Of a stretch of 64,000 nucleotides of DNA, positions 51,641-61,512 are shown piece by piece. How positions within the stretch are numbered: position 1 is the stretch's first letter; each line of letters begins with the position of its first letter. The notes beneath the pieces were generated by a model, which saw nothing but the letters and a program-made list of their open reading frames with translations, was not told where the DNA came from and searched no databases. Both the position numbers and the translations under genes were made by a program. The DNA lies in assembly GCA_963556495.2 (NCBI GenBank), contig OY747705.1, positions 1,766,001-1,830,000 of the forward strand. The letters run 5' to 3'. This DNA is from Valencia hispanica (lineage: Eukaryota; Chordata; Actinopteri; Cyprinodontiformes; Valenciidae).

Positions 51641-52019
51641 TATTTACTTATATTTCACTTATTCATTTTTCTGTACCCGTCCATCCTAATGCAGGGTTGC
51701 GGGGGGGCTGGGGCCTATGCCATTATGATCTTCTGTACCTGGGCCTCAATACATTTTCTCTGAGCAGACCTTTTTCATTTCAAGAATTGCGCCGCTCAGG
51801 GTGACAGCACAGTGGAGTAGCTCTGTTACCTACATTCAGAGTTTATTTATTTTAAACTTTAATTTCTCTGTTTCTCAAAGGAAAATGACCATTTTTATTT
51901 AAATATTCTTGCTAGTCTTTGATGCTATGAAGCTGATAATTTTGTACATTTAATATGATTCGTAACCATGCCAAGCAAGGGAGCAGCTGATTAACGTAGC
52001 AAAAGCTGAAATAATACTT
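51641..52019. other. Unassigned DNA
   Basis: No gene or element recognised. Confidence 0.3.
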
Positions 52020-52865
52020 CAACTGAAGCCGCAAATCCAAGATGAGTGGATGGAGCAGGAGCAAAAAAGGAGATAGAGAAGGAATAAGTTCAAACCATCA
52101 ATTCCATTGATCATGGGCAATGTGAAATTACTAGCTAACAAGATGGATGAACTAAAAGCCCTAACAAGGACACAGCCATAGTATTAAAAATGCAGTGTTA
52201 TGTGTTTTACAGAGATATGGCGGCAGGATCATATCCCTGACTCCAACATATCTCTGCCAGGCTTCCTGAGTATACAAGTAGACAGAGATCTGAAGAGGAG
52301 TAGGGAAAGAAAGGGAGAAGGAGTAGCAGTGCTTGTGAACAACAGATGTTGCCATCCAGGACATGTTGCATCTGCAGCCCAGATGTTGAACTGTTAACTG
52401 TAACTTTTTGTCCTAATTATTTACCAAGAGTTTACCAGTGTTATTTTGCATGTGATGTCATCAGTTAGGTTGTAGATAAGCTAGAGACACAAAACCCCAA
52501 TGCACTTGTGGCAATATCTGGTGATTTTAATCATCCCTCAATGTCTGCTACACTTCCAACATTTCATCAGCTTGTCAGCTGCTCTACCAGAGAAAACAAG
52601 AAAACAATCTTGTTTTTCTCTGTTCATAATATAAACCACTTGTTCAAACTGAATTTCCATTTGCCAAGCACATGGTGAGGACATCAATGCCATGACTGTT
52701 TGACTGACTACATTTCTTTGTGGACAACATCATCACCAGAACAGGGACATGCTTCCCTAATAACAAACCCTGGATCACCAGTGACCTGAAAGTTAAACAA
52801 GGAAAAAAAGTATTCTGGAAAGTAGACTTTGGGAAAGTTTTCGGGGGAAAAAAGAGTAGATTACT
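52020..52865 (+). pseudogene. Rex1-type LINE 5' fragment (Rex1-E), endonuclease remnant
   Basis: The APE-type endonuclease of a Rex1-group LINE is recognisable in pieces: NKMDELKALT near 52140, CFTEIWRQDHIPDSNISLPG at 52203, a GEGVAVLVNN block at 52317, then AISGDFNHPSMSATLPTF at about 52512, and NNKPWITSDLKV near 52762. Stops and frame changes separate them, and the SDH motif is not clear. RT does not follow. It is one of the few places in the window with a Rex1 5' half. Confidence 0.7.
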
Positions 52866-53145
52866 AATCACCAATTAGGTGTGAAATAATCAGGAAAAGC
52901 ATATTACTCTTAACTGGGGGGTTAATGATTACCAATGTCACTCTGTAATTTGAGTTCTCAAATTTAATTTTTTGGTTTAATTGGATTTTTTTATCAATTG
53001 GAATATAAGTATAACTCGTTCAGAATATTTATATTTATAGTATAATGGCTTTATACTAGAATGTGAGGAGAGGGGTTTCAATTCGAGTAAGTGTTTCAAT
53101 TCTACTTAACATGCTGTCTAATGATTTTTCCAATTTGAAGCGCAT
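52866..53145. other. Unassigned AT-rich DNA
   Basis: Nothing was recognised; AT-rich with no coding motif. Confidence 0.3.
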
Positions 53146-53189
53146 ATATCTATATATATATCTATATCTATATCTATCTATATATATAT
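53146..53189. repeat. (TATC/TA)n microsatellite
   Basis: TATCTATATATA-type units over about 44 bases adjoin the end of an inverted L2-C fragment. Confidence 0.9.
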
Positions 53190-53985
53190 TAGTAAAAACA
53201 ATTGGTCCAAGCGGAGAACTCTGTGGTACACCACAAGTAGTCCTTGAGTGTGAAGATTTATCATTTCCATGAACAAACTGGAATCGGCTGGACAAATATG
53301 ATTTAAACCAGCCTAGTACTGTTCCTTTGATCCCTGCAACATGTTGAAGCCTTTCTAAGAGAATTTTGTGATCGACTGTTTCAAATCCAGCTCCGAGATC
53401 TAACATGATCATAACAGTCACAAGTCCATTATCTGAGGCCATGAGAATGTCATTGGTAATTTTCACCAGTGTTTCAGTGCTGAGCTCTAAAACCTGACTG
53501 AAACTCTTTCAACAGGTTGTTACTGTTTAGATGCTCACACACTTGCTGAGCAACTATTTTTTTAAGGACTTTAGATAAGAAAGGAAGATTAGATTTAGCG
53601 CTATAATTTATTAAATCATTTTGATCAAGAGAAGGTTTCTTAAGTTTAGGTTTATTACAGCAACCCTAAATTCCTATCCATTTATTAAAGATAGATTAAT
53701 CATATCTAAAATAGGGGTAGTAATCAAAGAGAACACTTCCTTAAATAATTTGTTTGGGACTGGGTTCAACGTGCAAGTTGAAGTTTTAGATTAGGGTAAT
53801 CTTTTTGATCATTCCAAAAGCTCGACTAAATCAAAACAGTCTAAACACATGAGGTTCTACAGTTCCCTCTGATGCAGCCTCACTTATTGAGGAAGAAGTA
53901 ATCCTGTTGGCAGGATGCAAAGGATTTTTTTTAAATAGAATTAATTTGATAGAATTAACTTTATTTTTGAAGAAACCCATCACAA
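53190..53985 (-). pseudogene. L2-C reverse transcriptase fragment, reversed
   Basis: On the minus strand the segment encodes FFKNKVNSIKL near 53975, a CTLNPVPNKLFKEV block near 53780, then the palm-domain start at 53466-53200: [20 protein letters not shown] (motif A, with GAGF where SAAF is usual), ETVDHKILLERLQHVAGIKG, LSSRFQFVHGNDKSSHSRTT and CGVPQSSPLGPIVF. It stops before the YADD motif, at the microsatellite. Same family as 54917-55867. Dead through truncation and frame breaks. Confidence 0.8.
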
Positions 53986-54036
53986 TTGAGAGCTGTGAAA
54001 GGGTGCCCCCTGGACATTGTCACCGAGTCCAGCTGC

Positions 54037-54093
54037 CAACTGTGTAAGTCAAACTTACACAGTTGCCAAACTCTGTTTACGTTTGGCAACTGT
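54037..54093. repeat. Chained short hairpins sharing a central arm
   Basis: CAACTGTGTAAG (54037-54048) pairs with CTTACACAGTTG (54054-54065), and ACAGTTGCCAAAC (54059-54071) pairs perfectly with GTTTGGCAACTGT (54081-54093). The middle segment can therefore pair with either side. No coding sequence. Confidence 0.85.
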
Positions 54094-54134
54094 ACTAAAT
54101 AGAAACCTAGGATTGTTCTTCCATCCATTATCTA

Positions 54135-54916
54135 CAGTGTGTGCACAATTATTAGGCAAGTGATTATTTTGAGAATTAAATTTAATATAGAACAAATTCA
54201 GTATTAACGGTCAATGCAAAATGTTAATACACCTGAAACAAGATTTGTTTTGTGCAAAGGAAATGTAAGTGTGCACATTCTCAGGGGAGTACATATGTGT
54301 GCACAATTATTAGGCAACTATTAGTGTGCACAATTATCATGACAATAATGAAACAACACAATTTGACCATTTAGCTTTATCATTTACATCTGTTAAAGTG
54401 AAAATGATTATCAAACAACTCAAATTTAACATATACAAAACTCAGTGACCAATATAGCCACCCTTCTTTTCAATAACAGTAATAATCCTGCCATTCATGG
54501 AATCTGTCAGTTCCTTGATCTGTTGATGATCAACGTTTTGTGCTGCAGCAACTACAGGCTCCCAGACACTGTTCAGAGAAGTGTACTGCTTTCCAACCCT
54601 GTTAATCTCCCATTTAAGAAGGGCCCACACTTTCTCAATAGGGTTTAGATCAGGTGAGGAAGGGGGCCATGTCATTATTCTTTTATCTTTCAGACCTTTA
54701 CTGGCCAGTCATGCCGTGGAGTATTTCGATGCATGCGATGGAGCATTGTCCTGCATAAAGATCATGGTCTTCTTGAAAGAAGCTGATTTTTTTCCTGTAC
54801 GACTGCTTGAAGAAAGGGTCTTCTAAAAACTAGCAGTAGGTTTGGGAGTTGATTTTGAGCCCATCTTGAATCCGAAATGGTCAAACTAGCTCATTATTAA
54901 TGATACCAGCCCACAA
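54135..54916 (-). mobile_element. Tc1 transposon (Tc1-B), truncated
   Basis: One inverted-repeat end begins after TA at 54133 with CAGTGTGTGCACAATTATTA, a different Tc1 group from Tc1-A; GTGCACAATTATTAGGC recurs near 54300 as the inner repeat. The transposase carboxy half is on the minus strand. The element is cut at about 54916 where L2-C begins, and the other end is lost. Confidence 0.82.
54442..54916 (-). pseudogene. Tc1-B transposase carboxy fragment
   Basis: Minus-strand blocks are [11 protein letters not shown] near 54900, DLYAGQCSIACIEI-type sequence near 54740 where the second catalytic Asp should lie, and an open carboxy end of 77 codons (54442-54675) with MTWPPSSPDLNPIEKVW carrying the catalytic Glu. 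Frame breaks separate these. The DNA-binding half is missing. Confidence 0.78.
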
Positions 54917-55867
54917 TTCAGTCAGGTTTTAGAGCTCATCATAACACCGAAACAGCACTGGTGAAGGTTACTAATGATATTCTCATGGCCTCAGATAATG
55001 GACTGGTGTCTGTTCTGGTTTTGTTAGATCTCAGTGCTGCTTTTGACACAGTCGATCATAACATCCTCTTACAAAGGCTTGAACATGTTGCAGGGATCAA
55101 AGGAACAGCACTAGGCTGGATTAAAATTATATTTGTCTGACAGATTCCAGTTTGTTCATCTAAATGATCAATCTTCTTCACTCTCAAGGGTTAGTTGTGA
55201 AGTTCCACAGGGTTCTGTGCTTGGACCAATTCTTTTCACCATATATATGCTCCCAATTGGTAGAATCATTAGACAGCATGGGATAAATTTCCACAGCTAT
55301 GCCAATGATACACAACTATATTTATCCATAAATCCTGATGAACCCAGTCAGTTAGATAGATTACAGGCATGTCTGGAAGACATAAAAACATGGATGATTC
55401 TAAACTTTTTGCTTTTAAATTCTGACAAAACAGAAGTTGCTGTCTTTGGACTAGAAGTTCTAAAAAAGAAACTGATTAGTCAATCACTTCATCTGGATGG
55501 CATTAAATTGGCCCCCAGTAATTACATAAAGATCCTCAGCGTTATTTTTGACCAAGACTTGACATTTAAATCCCATATTAAACATGTTTCTAGGATTTCT
55601 TTCTTTCACCTCCGGAATATTGCTAAAATTAGAAACATCTTGTCCAGGAGTGATGCTGAGAAACTAGTCCATGCATTTGTTACTTCAAGACTGGACTACT
55701 GTAATTCTTTACTATCGGGTAGTCCACAAAATGCAATTAAAAGCCTTCAGTTGATCCAAAATGCGGCAGCAAGAGTTCTGATGAATATTAAAAAGAGAGA
55801 TCTCATTTCTCCTGTTTAAGGTTCCCTTCATTGGCTCCCTGTTAAATCCAGAATAGAATTTAAGATC
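54917..55867 (+). mobile_element. L2-type LINE (L2-C), RT part, cut on both sides
   Basis: The segment starts at the RT fingers (TTCAGTCAGGTTTTAGAGC) and ends abruptly within the carboxy part at TTTAAGATCCTTCTT, where Tc1-A2 begins. No 3' UTR follows, unlike the other L2-C copies. It is the best-kept L2-C coding sequence. Confidence 0.85.
54950..55819 (+). pseudogene. L2-C reverse transcriptase, nearly open
   Basis: An open stretch with motif A ([17 protein letters not shown], 55023-55075) leads into a frame from 55133 of 228 codons: [36 protein letters not shown], the catalytic block YANDTQLYL (N where D is needed, so YADD is YAND), FLLLNSDKTEVAVFG, SRLDYCNSLLSGSPQNAIKS and ending at TAA 55817 after DLISPV. 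The frame shift near 55130 and the loss of a catalytic Asp make it inactive. The carboxy end is cut by Tc1-A2. Confidence 0.85.
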
Positions 55868-56331
55868 CTTCTTCATTTTGGTCCCATCTGACCAGAGCAC
55901 CTTCTTCCACATGTTTCCCCACATGGCTTGTGGCAAACTGCAAACGGGACTTCTCATGGTTTTCTTTTAACAATGGCTTTCTTCTTGGCACTCTTCCATA
56001 AAGGCAGACTTTGTGCAGTGCACGACTAACAGTTGTCCTACGGACAGATTCCCCCACCTGAGCTGTAGATCACTGCAGCTTGTCCAGAGTCACCATGGGC
56101 CTCTTGGCTGCATTTCTGATCAGCGCTCTCCTTGTTCGGCCTGTGAGTTTAGGTGGACGGCCTTGTCTTGGTAGGTTTACAGTTGTGCCATACTCCTTCT
56201 ATTTGTGAATGATCGCTTGAACAGTGCTCCGTGGGATGTTCAAGGCTTGGGAAATCTTTTTGTAACCTAGGCCTGCTTTAAATTTCTCAATAACTTTATC
56301 CCTGACCTGTCGGGTGTGTTCTTTGGACTTC
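55868..56331 (-). pseudogene. Tc1-A2 transposase amino fragment
   Basis: The minus strand carries the DNA-binding half (ATG near 56329 with a KSKEHTRQVRDKVIE-type start, GRPPKLTG region near 56155) and the start of the catalytic core with MWKKVLWSDGTKM at the left edge, so the first catalytic Asp is present and the others are missing. Frame breaks occur near 56070 and 56205. It is about 85-90 percent like Tc1-A by eye. Confidence 0.85.
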
Positions 56332-56681
56332 ATGGTGTTGTTCCTCCCAACATTCTCTTAGACAACCTCTGAGGCCGTCACAGGGCAGCTGTATTTGTAT
56401 TTGCACTCTATTAATCATTAGCACTCATCGGGCAATGTCTATGGGCAACTGACTGCACTCAAACCAAAGGGGGCTAAATAATTACGCACACCCCACTTTT
56501 CAGTTATTTATTTGTAAAAAATGTTTGGAATCATGTATGATTTTCGTTCCACTTCTCACGTGTACACCACTTTGTATTCGTCTTTCACATGGAATTCCAA
56601 TAAAATTTATTCATGTTTGTGGCTGTAATGTGACAAAATGTGGAAAAGTTCAAGGGGGCCGAATACTTTTGCAAGCCACTG
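55868..56681 (-). mobile_element. Tc1 transposon (Tc1-A2), deleted copy of Tc1-A
   Basis: The sequence matches Tc1-A from about 50360 to its right end: the amino half of the transposase on the minus strand, then the right inverted repeat ending GCAAGCCACTG at 56681 with TA after it. The left inverted repeat and the carboxy half are missing; the left edge is a blunt junction with L2-C. The right repeat here has no LTR insert and shows the uninterrupted Tc1 sequence, which helps define the insert in Tc1-A. Confidence 0.9.
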
Positions 56682-56683
56682 TA

Positions 56684-57079
56684 ACTCTGTCAGGTGGGGT
56701 GCATAGATTAATGGCTTTTTACTACCAGGAACTTAAAACTCACAACGTCTGACTTCAAATTCCATTTCGGTTCAGGGCCAAGTCGTAGAACATATGGTAT
56801 CTGGGCACTTTACAAGATATAATTTAATCTGAAAACCGCCTTTATTTCTAGCTGGGATTAGTTGGACTTGGGATTTTGCTCTAACAAATTAGAAGGTTAT
56901 GGTTGTTTGTCTTCTTCTTGGCATGGATTTAGTACAGATTGATCTGAAGACATTTTATTATTGCTGATTTACCTTAATTCTAATCTAGCTTCAGGTGATG
57001 AGGTTTGGCTCATTACCCAGGTTGTGAGTTTGTTAGAATTGCCTTTTGCATGCAGTTGCATCAGGTTGATCTGAAACCA
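56684..57079. other. Unassigned DNA
   Basis: No feature was recognised. Confidence 0.3.
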
Positions 57080-57475
57080 CACCTCAAGTCTGCTGATTCT
57101 ACTTGTTCCCACTCCATCCTGCTCTCTCAGATCTCATTCCACTTTACACCTGTTGGTCCCACCTGCCCGTCTCACCACAATGGGAAGCAGAGCATTCAGC
57201 CGTTCTGCTCCCCGCCTCTGGAACTCCCTTCCACCACATCTAAGAAACATGGACTCATTCCCTCATTTCAAAACTGGACTCAAAACCTATCTGTTCAAAA
57301 AAGCTTATTCACTGTAACACCCACTTATTTGTGATTTTAATCTATTTTAATTGTTTCTTGCATTATTTATTTTTGATTGTTTTATGTGTTTAACTTTATG
57401 TATGTCTGTACGTACAGTGACCTTGAGTGTCAGAAAGGCGCATTTAAATAAAATGTATTATTATTTAATCACTTG
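57080..57475 (+). pseudogene. L2/CR1-type LINE 3' end
   Basis: The frame reads LTTMGSRAFSRSAPRLWNSL, then PPHLRNMDSFPHFKTGLKTY and LFKKAYSL before TAA, the carboxy end of a CR1/L2-group RT polyprotein. It is followed by a T-rich 3' UTR and an end with GCATTTAAATAAAATGTATT and ATTATT repeats near 57450-57470. It differs from L2-B and L2-C. A 5'-truncated insertion. Confidence 0.75.
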
Positions 57476-57479
57476 TCGT

Positions 57480-57900
57480 AATCAACCTATTCATCTTTTG
57501 TGAATTAGCTCACTTGTGTTTGAGCATCAGTGCTCTAATATTTAATTAGCTCAGCTACTAAGGGTCGCATTGGGAGGTTCTCACTGGAGGACCTTCTGAG
57601 GGGTGACCTCTCTCCTTTCCTGGGAAGGACTGATCAGTGGCCATGGGTCACTGGATGCTGGCAGAGGCTGACATCATGGCAATAGACAACAGCACAAGGG
57701 AACCGTACACGTTTCAACACCAAGTATGGATGTAATACCCTCTGAAGTATACTGGAAGATGCTACATAATTTCTAATTTGTTCTGTTTTATTTAGAGCAT
57801 CCCGACAGATGAAGAGACCTGTGGGTGGCTGTCTCTGAGGCGAGGGGCTGTTAAGGTTACATTTTTCCCACTAGAAAATGGCAGAAGACAAAATGTCAAG
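57480..57900 (+). repeat. Diverged repeat R3, copy 1
   Basis: Shares ordered words with 59040-59440: TTAGCTCA/CTCAGCT, AGGGTC.CAT, a CCT.CTGAG.G.TGACC block, GGGCCATGGG-type and CAGATGAAGA/CAGATGACAA with GTGGCTGTC. Substitutions and indels are many. It may be part of the same element as the SGNH fragment between the two copies. Function is unknown. Confidence 0.5.
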
Positions 57901-57960
57901 TTAAGATATTTACGGACAGTCTGACTTGGGATGTGCTGGTTCATGCTTTACTATTAGACT

Positions 57961-58200
57961 GGCATGAACCAGTTCTACCAGGAACTGGACATGAAGACTG
58001 GAGGAGACGTGCTGGAGAGATAAACAGTGATAGCTGAATATTACTTAAGCTGTTAGATCAGGAAGATTGGGTAGGGAATTCATGGCAATCCTGTTTCCTC
58101 CATCCTTCTGGCCAGAAACGTTTGAATTAAATACTTAAACGCCTTCTGGGACTTGGTCTTCTTTTATTTTTGGAACCCTGAAGTATTTTTCGCCATTACA
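57961..58200 (+). repeat. LTR end of the family found solo at 51066-51508
   Basis: The last roughly 200 bases match the reverse complement of the solo LTR: TTTGAATTAAATACTTAAAC, GCCTTCTGGGACT, GGAACCCTGA and the terminal GCCATTACA are shared. A TTTGAATTAAATA-type signal and the CA end before a PBS identify this as a 5' LTR. The U3 start is not clear. Confidence 0.75.
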
Positions 58201-58202
58201 GT

Positions 58203-58215
58203 TGGCGCCGCAACG
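58203..58215 (+). promoter_or_regulatory. Primer-binding-site-like sequence
   Basis: TGGCGCCGCAACG lies two bases after the LTR end. TGGCGCC is the start of PBS sequences complementary to tRNA-Lys; the following bases match only in part. The downstream 220 bases look like a leader, and no gag frame follows. Confidence 0.6.
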
Positions 58216-58489
58216 TTGTCTCAGGGAACGGAATGGACAAGCAGGAACCAGGTCAAGGGAATTGCTAGCGTCCTGGGAAAATTTTGTTTCTCCCAGCCTG
58301 AACACTCTTTTCAGGTTAACCTTTTAGCAAATGATTTTGGCCATGGGCAAGACACTCTCAATGGGGTAATGGGTGGGTAAGAGTACAGATGATGCAGAGA
58401 GTTGGGTTAAACTACAATTTTGCTTCTTGGTCTGGACCCTAGGTTGTCAGTGTTTTGGAGGACTAATAAATCCGGACAGATTCCTAAAG

Positions 58490-59010
58490 AGAACCTAACC
58501 GTACCATTTTGCTTCATCAAAAGTGGGATGGATGCTGTCTCTCTGGATTAGACCAGGTTTTCCCAAAAAGGTTTAACCAATTAACAATGTAGCCACGTAG
58601 GACACCACTTAGACAACCAGCAGTTGAATGACAGCTTGTGGCTAAACATGTCATCACTGGTCAGATCGGGCAGGGGACCAGAAAAAATTAAAAAGTCCAA
58701 CATTGTCTTGGCAAACTTACAAACTAAAGCAACACTAATTCTAGTGACCTCCGATTGGCGTAACTGGGTGTCATTACCGCCAGTGTGAATATCAATCTTA
58801 CTGTACTTATGCTTATTCTTAACCAGCAGTTTCAGGTTTAGGATTTAATGTCGCTCGTTCTGGCCCGTGGCAATTTGACTATGGTCGCTGGTGTCTCTAA
58901 TGCCACATTTCTGAATATGGAGCTGCCAATTAGCAGAGTTGGCTTCTCAGCGGGTGTGTCGCTGAGCAGGGATAATCTGTTAGAAACGAGGACGGGATGG
59001 TAACCCCTAT
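58490..59010 (-). pseudogene. SGNH esterase domain, LINE ORF1 remnant
   Basis: On the minus strand, a decayed SGNH-hydrolase domain: block I as TLLIGSSIFRNVALE near 58925 (Ser/Asp of GDS changed to GSS), block III as HTGGNDTQLRQSE near 58775, then FSGPLPDLTSDDMFSHKLSF near 58650, CWLSKWCP, and block V as RDSIHPTFDEAKW near 58530, which holds the Asp and His of the catalytic triad. A frame change and TAA near 58850 and stops near 58580 break it. Esterase domains of this type occur in ORF1 of CR1/L2-clade LINEs, and I assign it there rather than to a host lipase. Confidence 0.72.
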
Positions 59011-59039
59011 GGATTGGGTGCAGACTTTCACATCTGCTG

Positions 59040-59440
59040 CTTCTATCTAATCTAATCTCTAACCTAATCCCTTACTATCAACTAACTAATCCTTTGAATT
59101 AGTTCATTTTGAGCTTGCATGCTCTAACACCTCAGCTTGAGGGTCACATCAGGGGCCTTCAGAAATGTGGGCCTCCTGAGTGATGACCCCTCCCTTTTTG
59201 ATGGTACTCATCATTGCCGTGGGCCATGGGACATGGAGGCTGAGGTGGACCAGAGGTGGACCAGAATCTTAGGGCTCACAACATGGAGTAGCAACAAGGG
59301 AAGCGTGTGCAGTTCAACACAGAGTCCAGATATATCTCAATGAGACGTACTAAAAAAGGCAACACAACACTTTTATCTCTTGGGTCTTTTTCTCTAGAGT
59401 CCTGACAGATGACAAGGCTAGTGTGGCTGTCCTTGGGGGT
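59040..59440 (+). repeat. Diverged repeat R3, copy 2
   Basis: Second copy of the repeat at 57480-57900, in the same orientation, about 1.6 kb away. It brackets the LTR and the SGNH remnant. GAGGTGGACC is duplicated at 59239-59259. Confidence 0.5.
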
Positions 59441-59939
59441 TGGAGATCGTCAGAATCGTTTCGCACCAAAATGAAGGAAGTGGTAAACAAAAGTAACACC
59501 ACAAAAGGGTAATAAAGACCCTCAGTGGGCTGTTCAGTTCAGACAAGTGAAGTCTTAACGTCATCTGGATGGACGATCCCTGGTTACTTTGAGGTAATTC
59601 CATAGCCAGCATGATTCATGTCTGATTGTCAATTGATTGTTTGAAAATTGTCTTTTTATTTTGTCGACTCTCACTATTAGGTAAATTGTATAAACATCTT
59701 GAAACATTCCTTTATATTTTGTTTTACTGTAGTGAAGAAAGAGCTGAATGTGAATTAATTGATTAAATACATATTAGTTAATGCATGTAGTGAATTTGTC
59801 ATGTAAAGATAATCTGATCGTTTTAACAGACGTCAGTGAGGAGCAGATTTGATTAGGAGGACCTCTGATCCAATTCCCTTTAGCTCTGCCGGGACTACAG
59901 CCTCATCCTCATTGAAGGCGTAAGATATTTTCTTGCTCC
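59441..59939. other. Unassigned DNA
   Basis: No gene or element recognised. Confidence 0.3.
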
Positions 59940-60420
59940 TTCAAATTTATAAGAAGGGACAGAGCAGAATATACTTCTTGAGAAAGCTTAGGTCCCTCAA
60001 TGTTTGCAGAAAGATGCTGCATATCTTCTACAAGTCTGTTGTGGAGAGTTTAATCTTTTCGGCCATCATCTGTTGGGGTAGCAGGATCAGAGCCAGAAAC
60101 TTAAAAAGGCTAAACAACCTGATAAAGAAGACTGGTTCTGTTCTGGGGACGACTGTGGAACCACTGGAGATGATGATGATGATGATGCAATTAAGGATTC
60201 TTCATAAAATCAACAATTATTGACAACCTGGAGCATCCTTCATGAGACTATCCTACAACAACAGAGTGTCTTCATTCTTTAGGCTTTTTCAGTTTCGTTG
60301 TAACACAGACCATTACAGGAAATCTTTCCTGCCCACAGCATAATCTACAACAACTCCTTGAAGAATTAATTAGTATGAGCTACAACAACACCTAATTTCC
60401 CTCTGGAATGAATGAATGTA
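59940..60420 (+). pseudogene. Rex1-type LINE (Rex1-C) 3' end
   Basis: The frame has SRIYFLRKLRSLNVCRKMLH, SVVESLIFSAIICWGS and RARNLKRLNNLIKKTGSVLG, the RT carboxy end of the Rex1-A subfamily. A GATGAT microsatellite at 60170-60187 sits inside the coding part and expands a Met run. A frame change follows, and the 3' UTR ends near TTTCCCTCTGGAATGAATGAATG at about 60418. It is 5'-truncated. Confidence 0.82.
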
Positions 60421-60779
60421 TATTCTGCGAGTTGTAATATGTACAGTTCCCTCTCAATACAATCCAGATAGCATGGTGAAAATGTAAATATTACCCAACT
60501 TGAGATCGTTTCATTTCATAACAAAATCCTCTCACCATCTACATGTCCAAAAGGGAGTAGAGAGAAGTATCAACTTATCTAATTCTACCCCTTCATTATC
60601 AATTTAAATTACACTGTAAGGCGTAATTTACTTAATCAACATAACAAAACCAGACACATTTAACAAAAACAAATTTACAATAAAATAAAAAACAACAGGA
60701 TACTTGCCGAAACACTCCTTAGGGTGTTAAGAAATAAGAAGTCTCGAAAGTAGAGTCACCCTGTACCATCTCAATGTTT
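60421..60779. other. Unassigned AT-rich DNA
   Basis: No feature was recognised; possibly the 3' UTR of the reversed LINE that follows. Confidence 0.3.
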
Positions 60780-61237
60780 CTCTATTCTATTCTACCTGGT
60801 AAGTTTCCAAAATTAAGTTTTTATATTCATCTTTAAATTGTTTTATGGTCCCACTGTGCTTAATCTTTTCTGGCAAACCATTCGATAATTTTACCCCACA
60901 AACTGACACTCCAAAACTCCTCCTCGTATTCCTTATACTTTTCATTTTAATTATAATTACGTTCTCTTTGTATAAATAATTTTTGTATTTCTTGTTGAAG
61001 CTGATTATATCTCACTTTGTTTAAGATTAGAGCTGTCCTAAATTTAACCAAATCAACTAATTTTATTACTTGCATTTTCAGAACAATATATATTTATGTT
61101 CTCTATACCTAATTTTAGTTAATATTCTGAAAGCTTTTTTTGTATGATAACCAATGGTTGCGTATTTGACTTGTATGTATTTCCCCATACTTTGACACAA
61201 TAACATAAGTATGGTACCACTAATGCACAATATAATA
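60780..61237 (-). pseudogene. LINE reverse transcriptase carboxy end, reversed and decayed
   Basis: Minus-strand translation shows VPYLCYCVKVWGNTYKS near 61185, a QKKLSEY-type block near 61130, and SFGVSVCGVKLSNGLPEKIK near 60900, which is the order seen at the carboxy end of CR1/Jockey-group RTs. Stops are frequent. Family not determined. Tc1-C abuts it on the right. Confidence 0.55.
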
Positions 61238-61512
61238 TAAACTCAGCAAAAAAAGAAAGGTCCCTTTTTCAGGACTGTGTATTTCAACAATAATATTGTA
61301 AAAATCCAAATATTTTTACAGATCTTCATTGTAAAGGGTTTAATCAATGTTTTCCATGCACGTTCAATTAACCATAATCAATTAATTAACATGCACCTGT
61401 GGAATCGTCGTTAAGAACAGCTTACAGAAAGTAGGCAGTTAAGATCACAGTTCTAAAAACGCAGGGCACTAAAGAGACTTGTCTACCAACTGTGAAAAAC
61501 AGCCAAAGAAAG

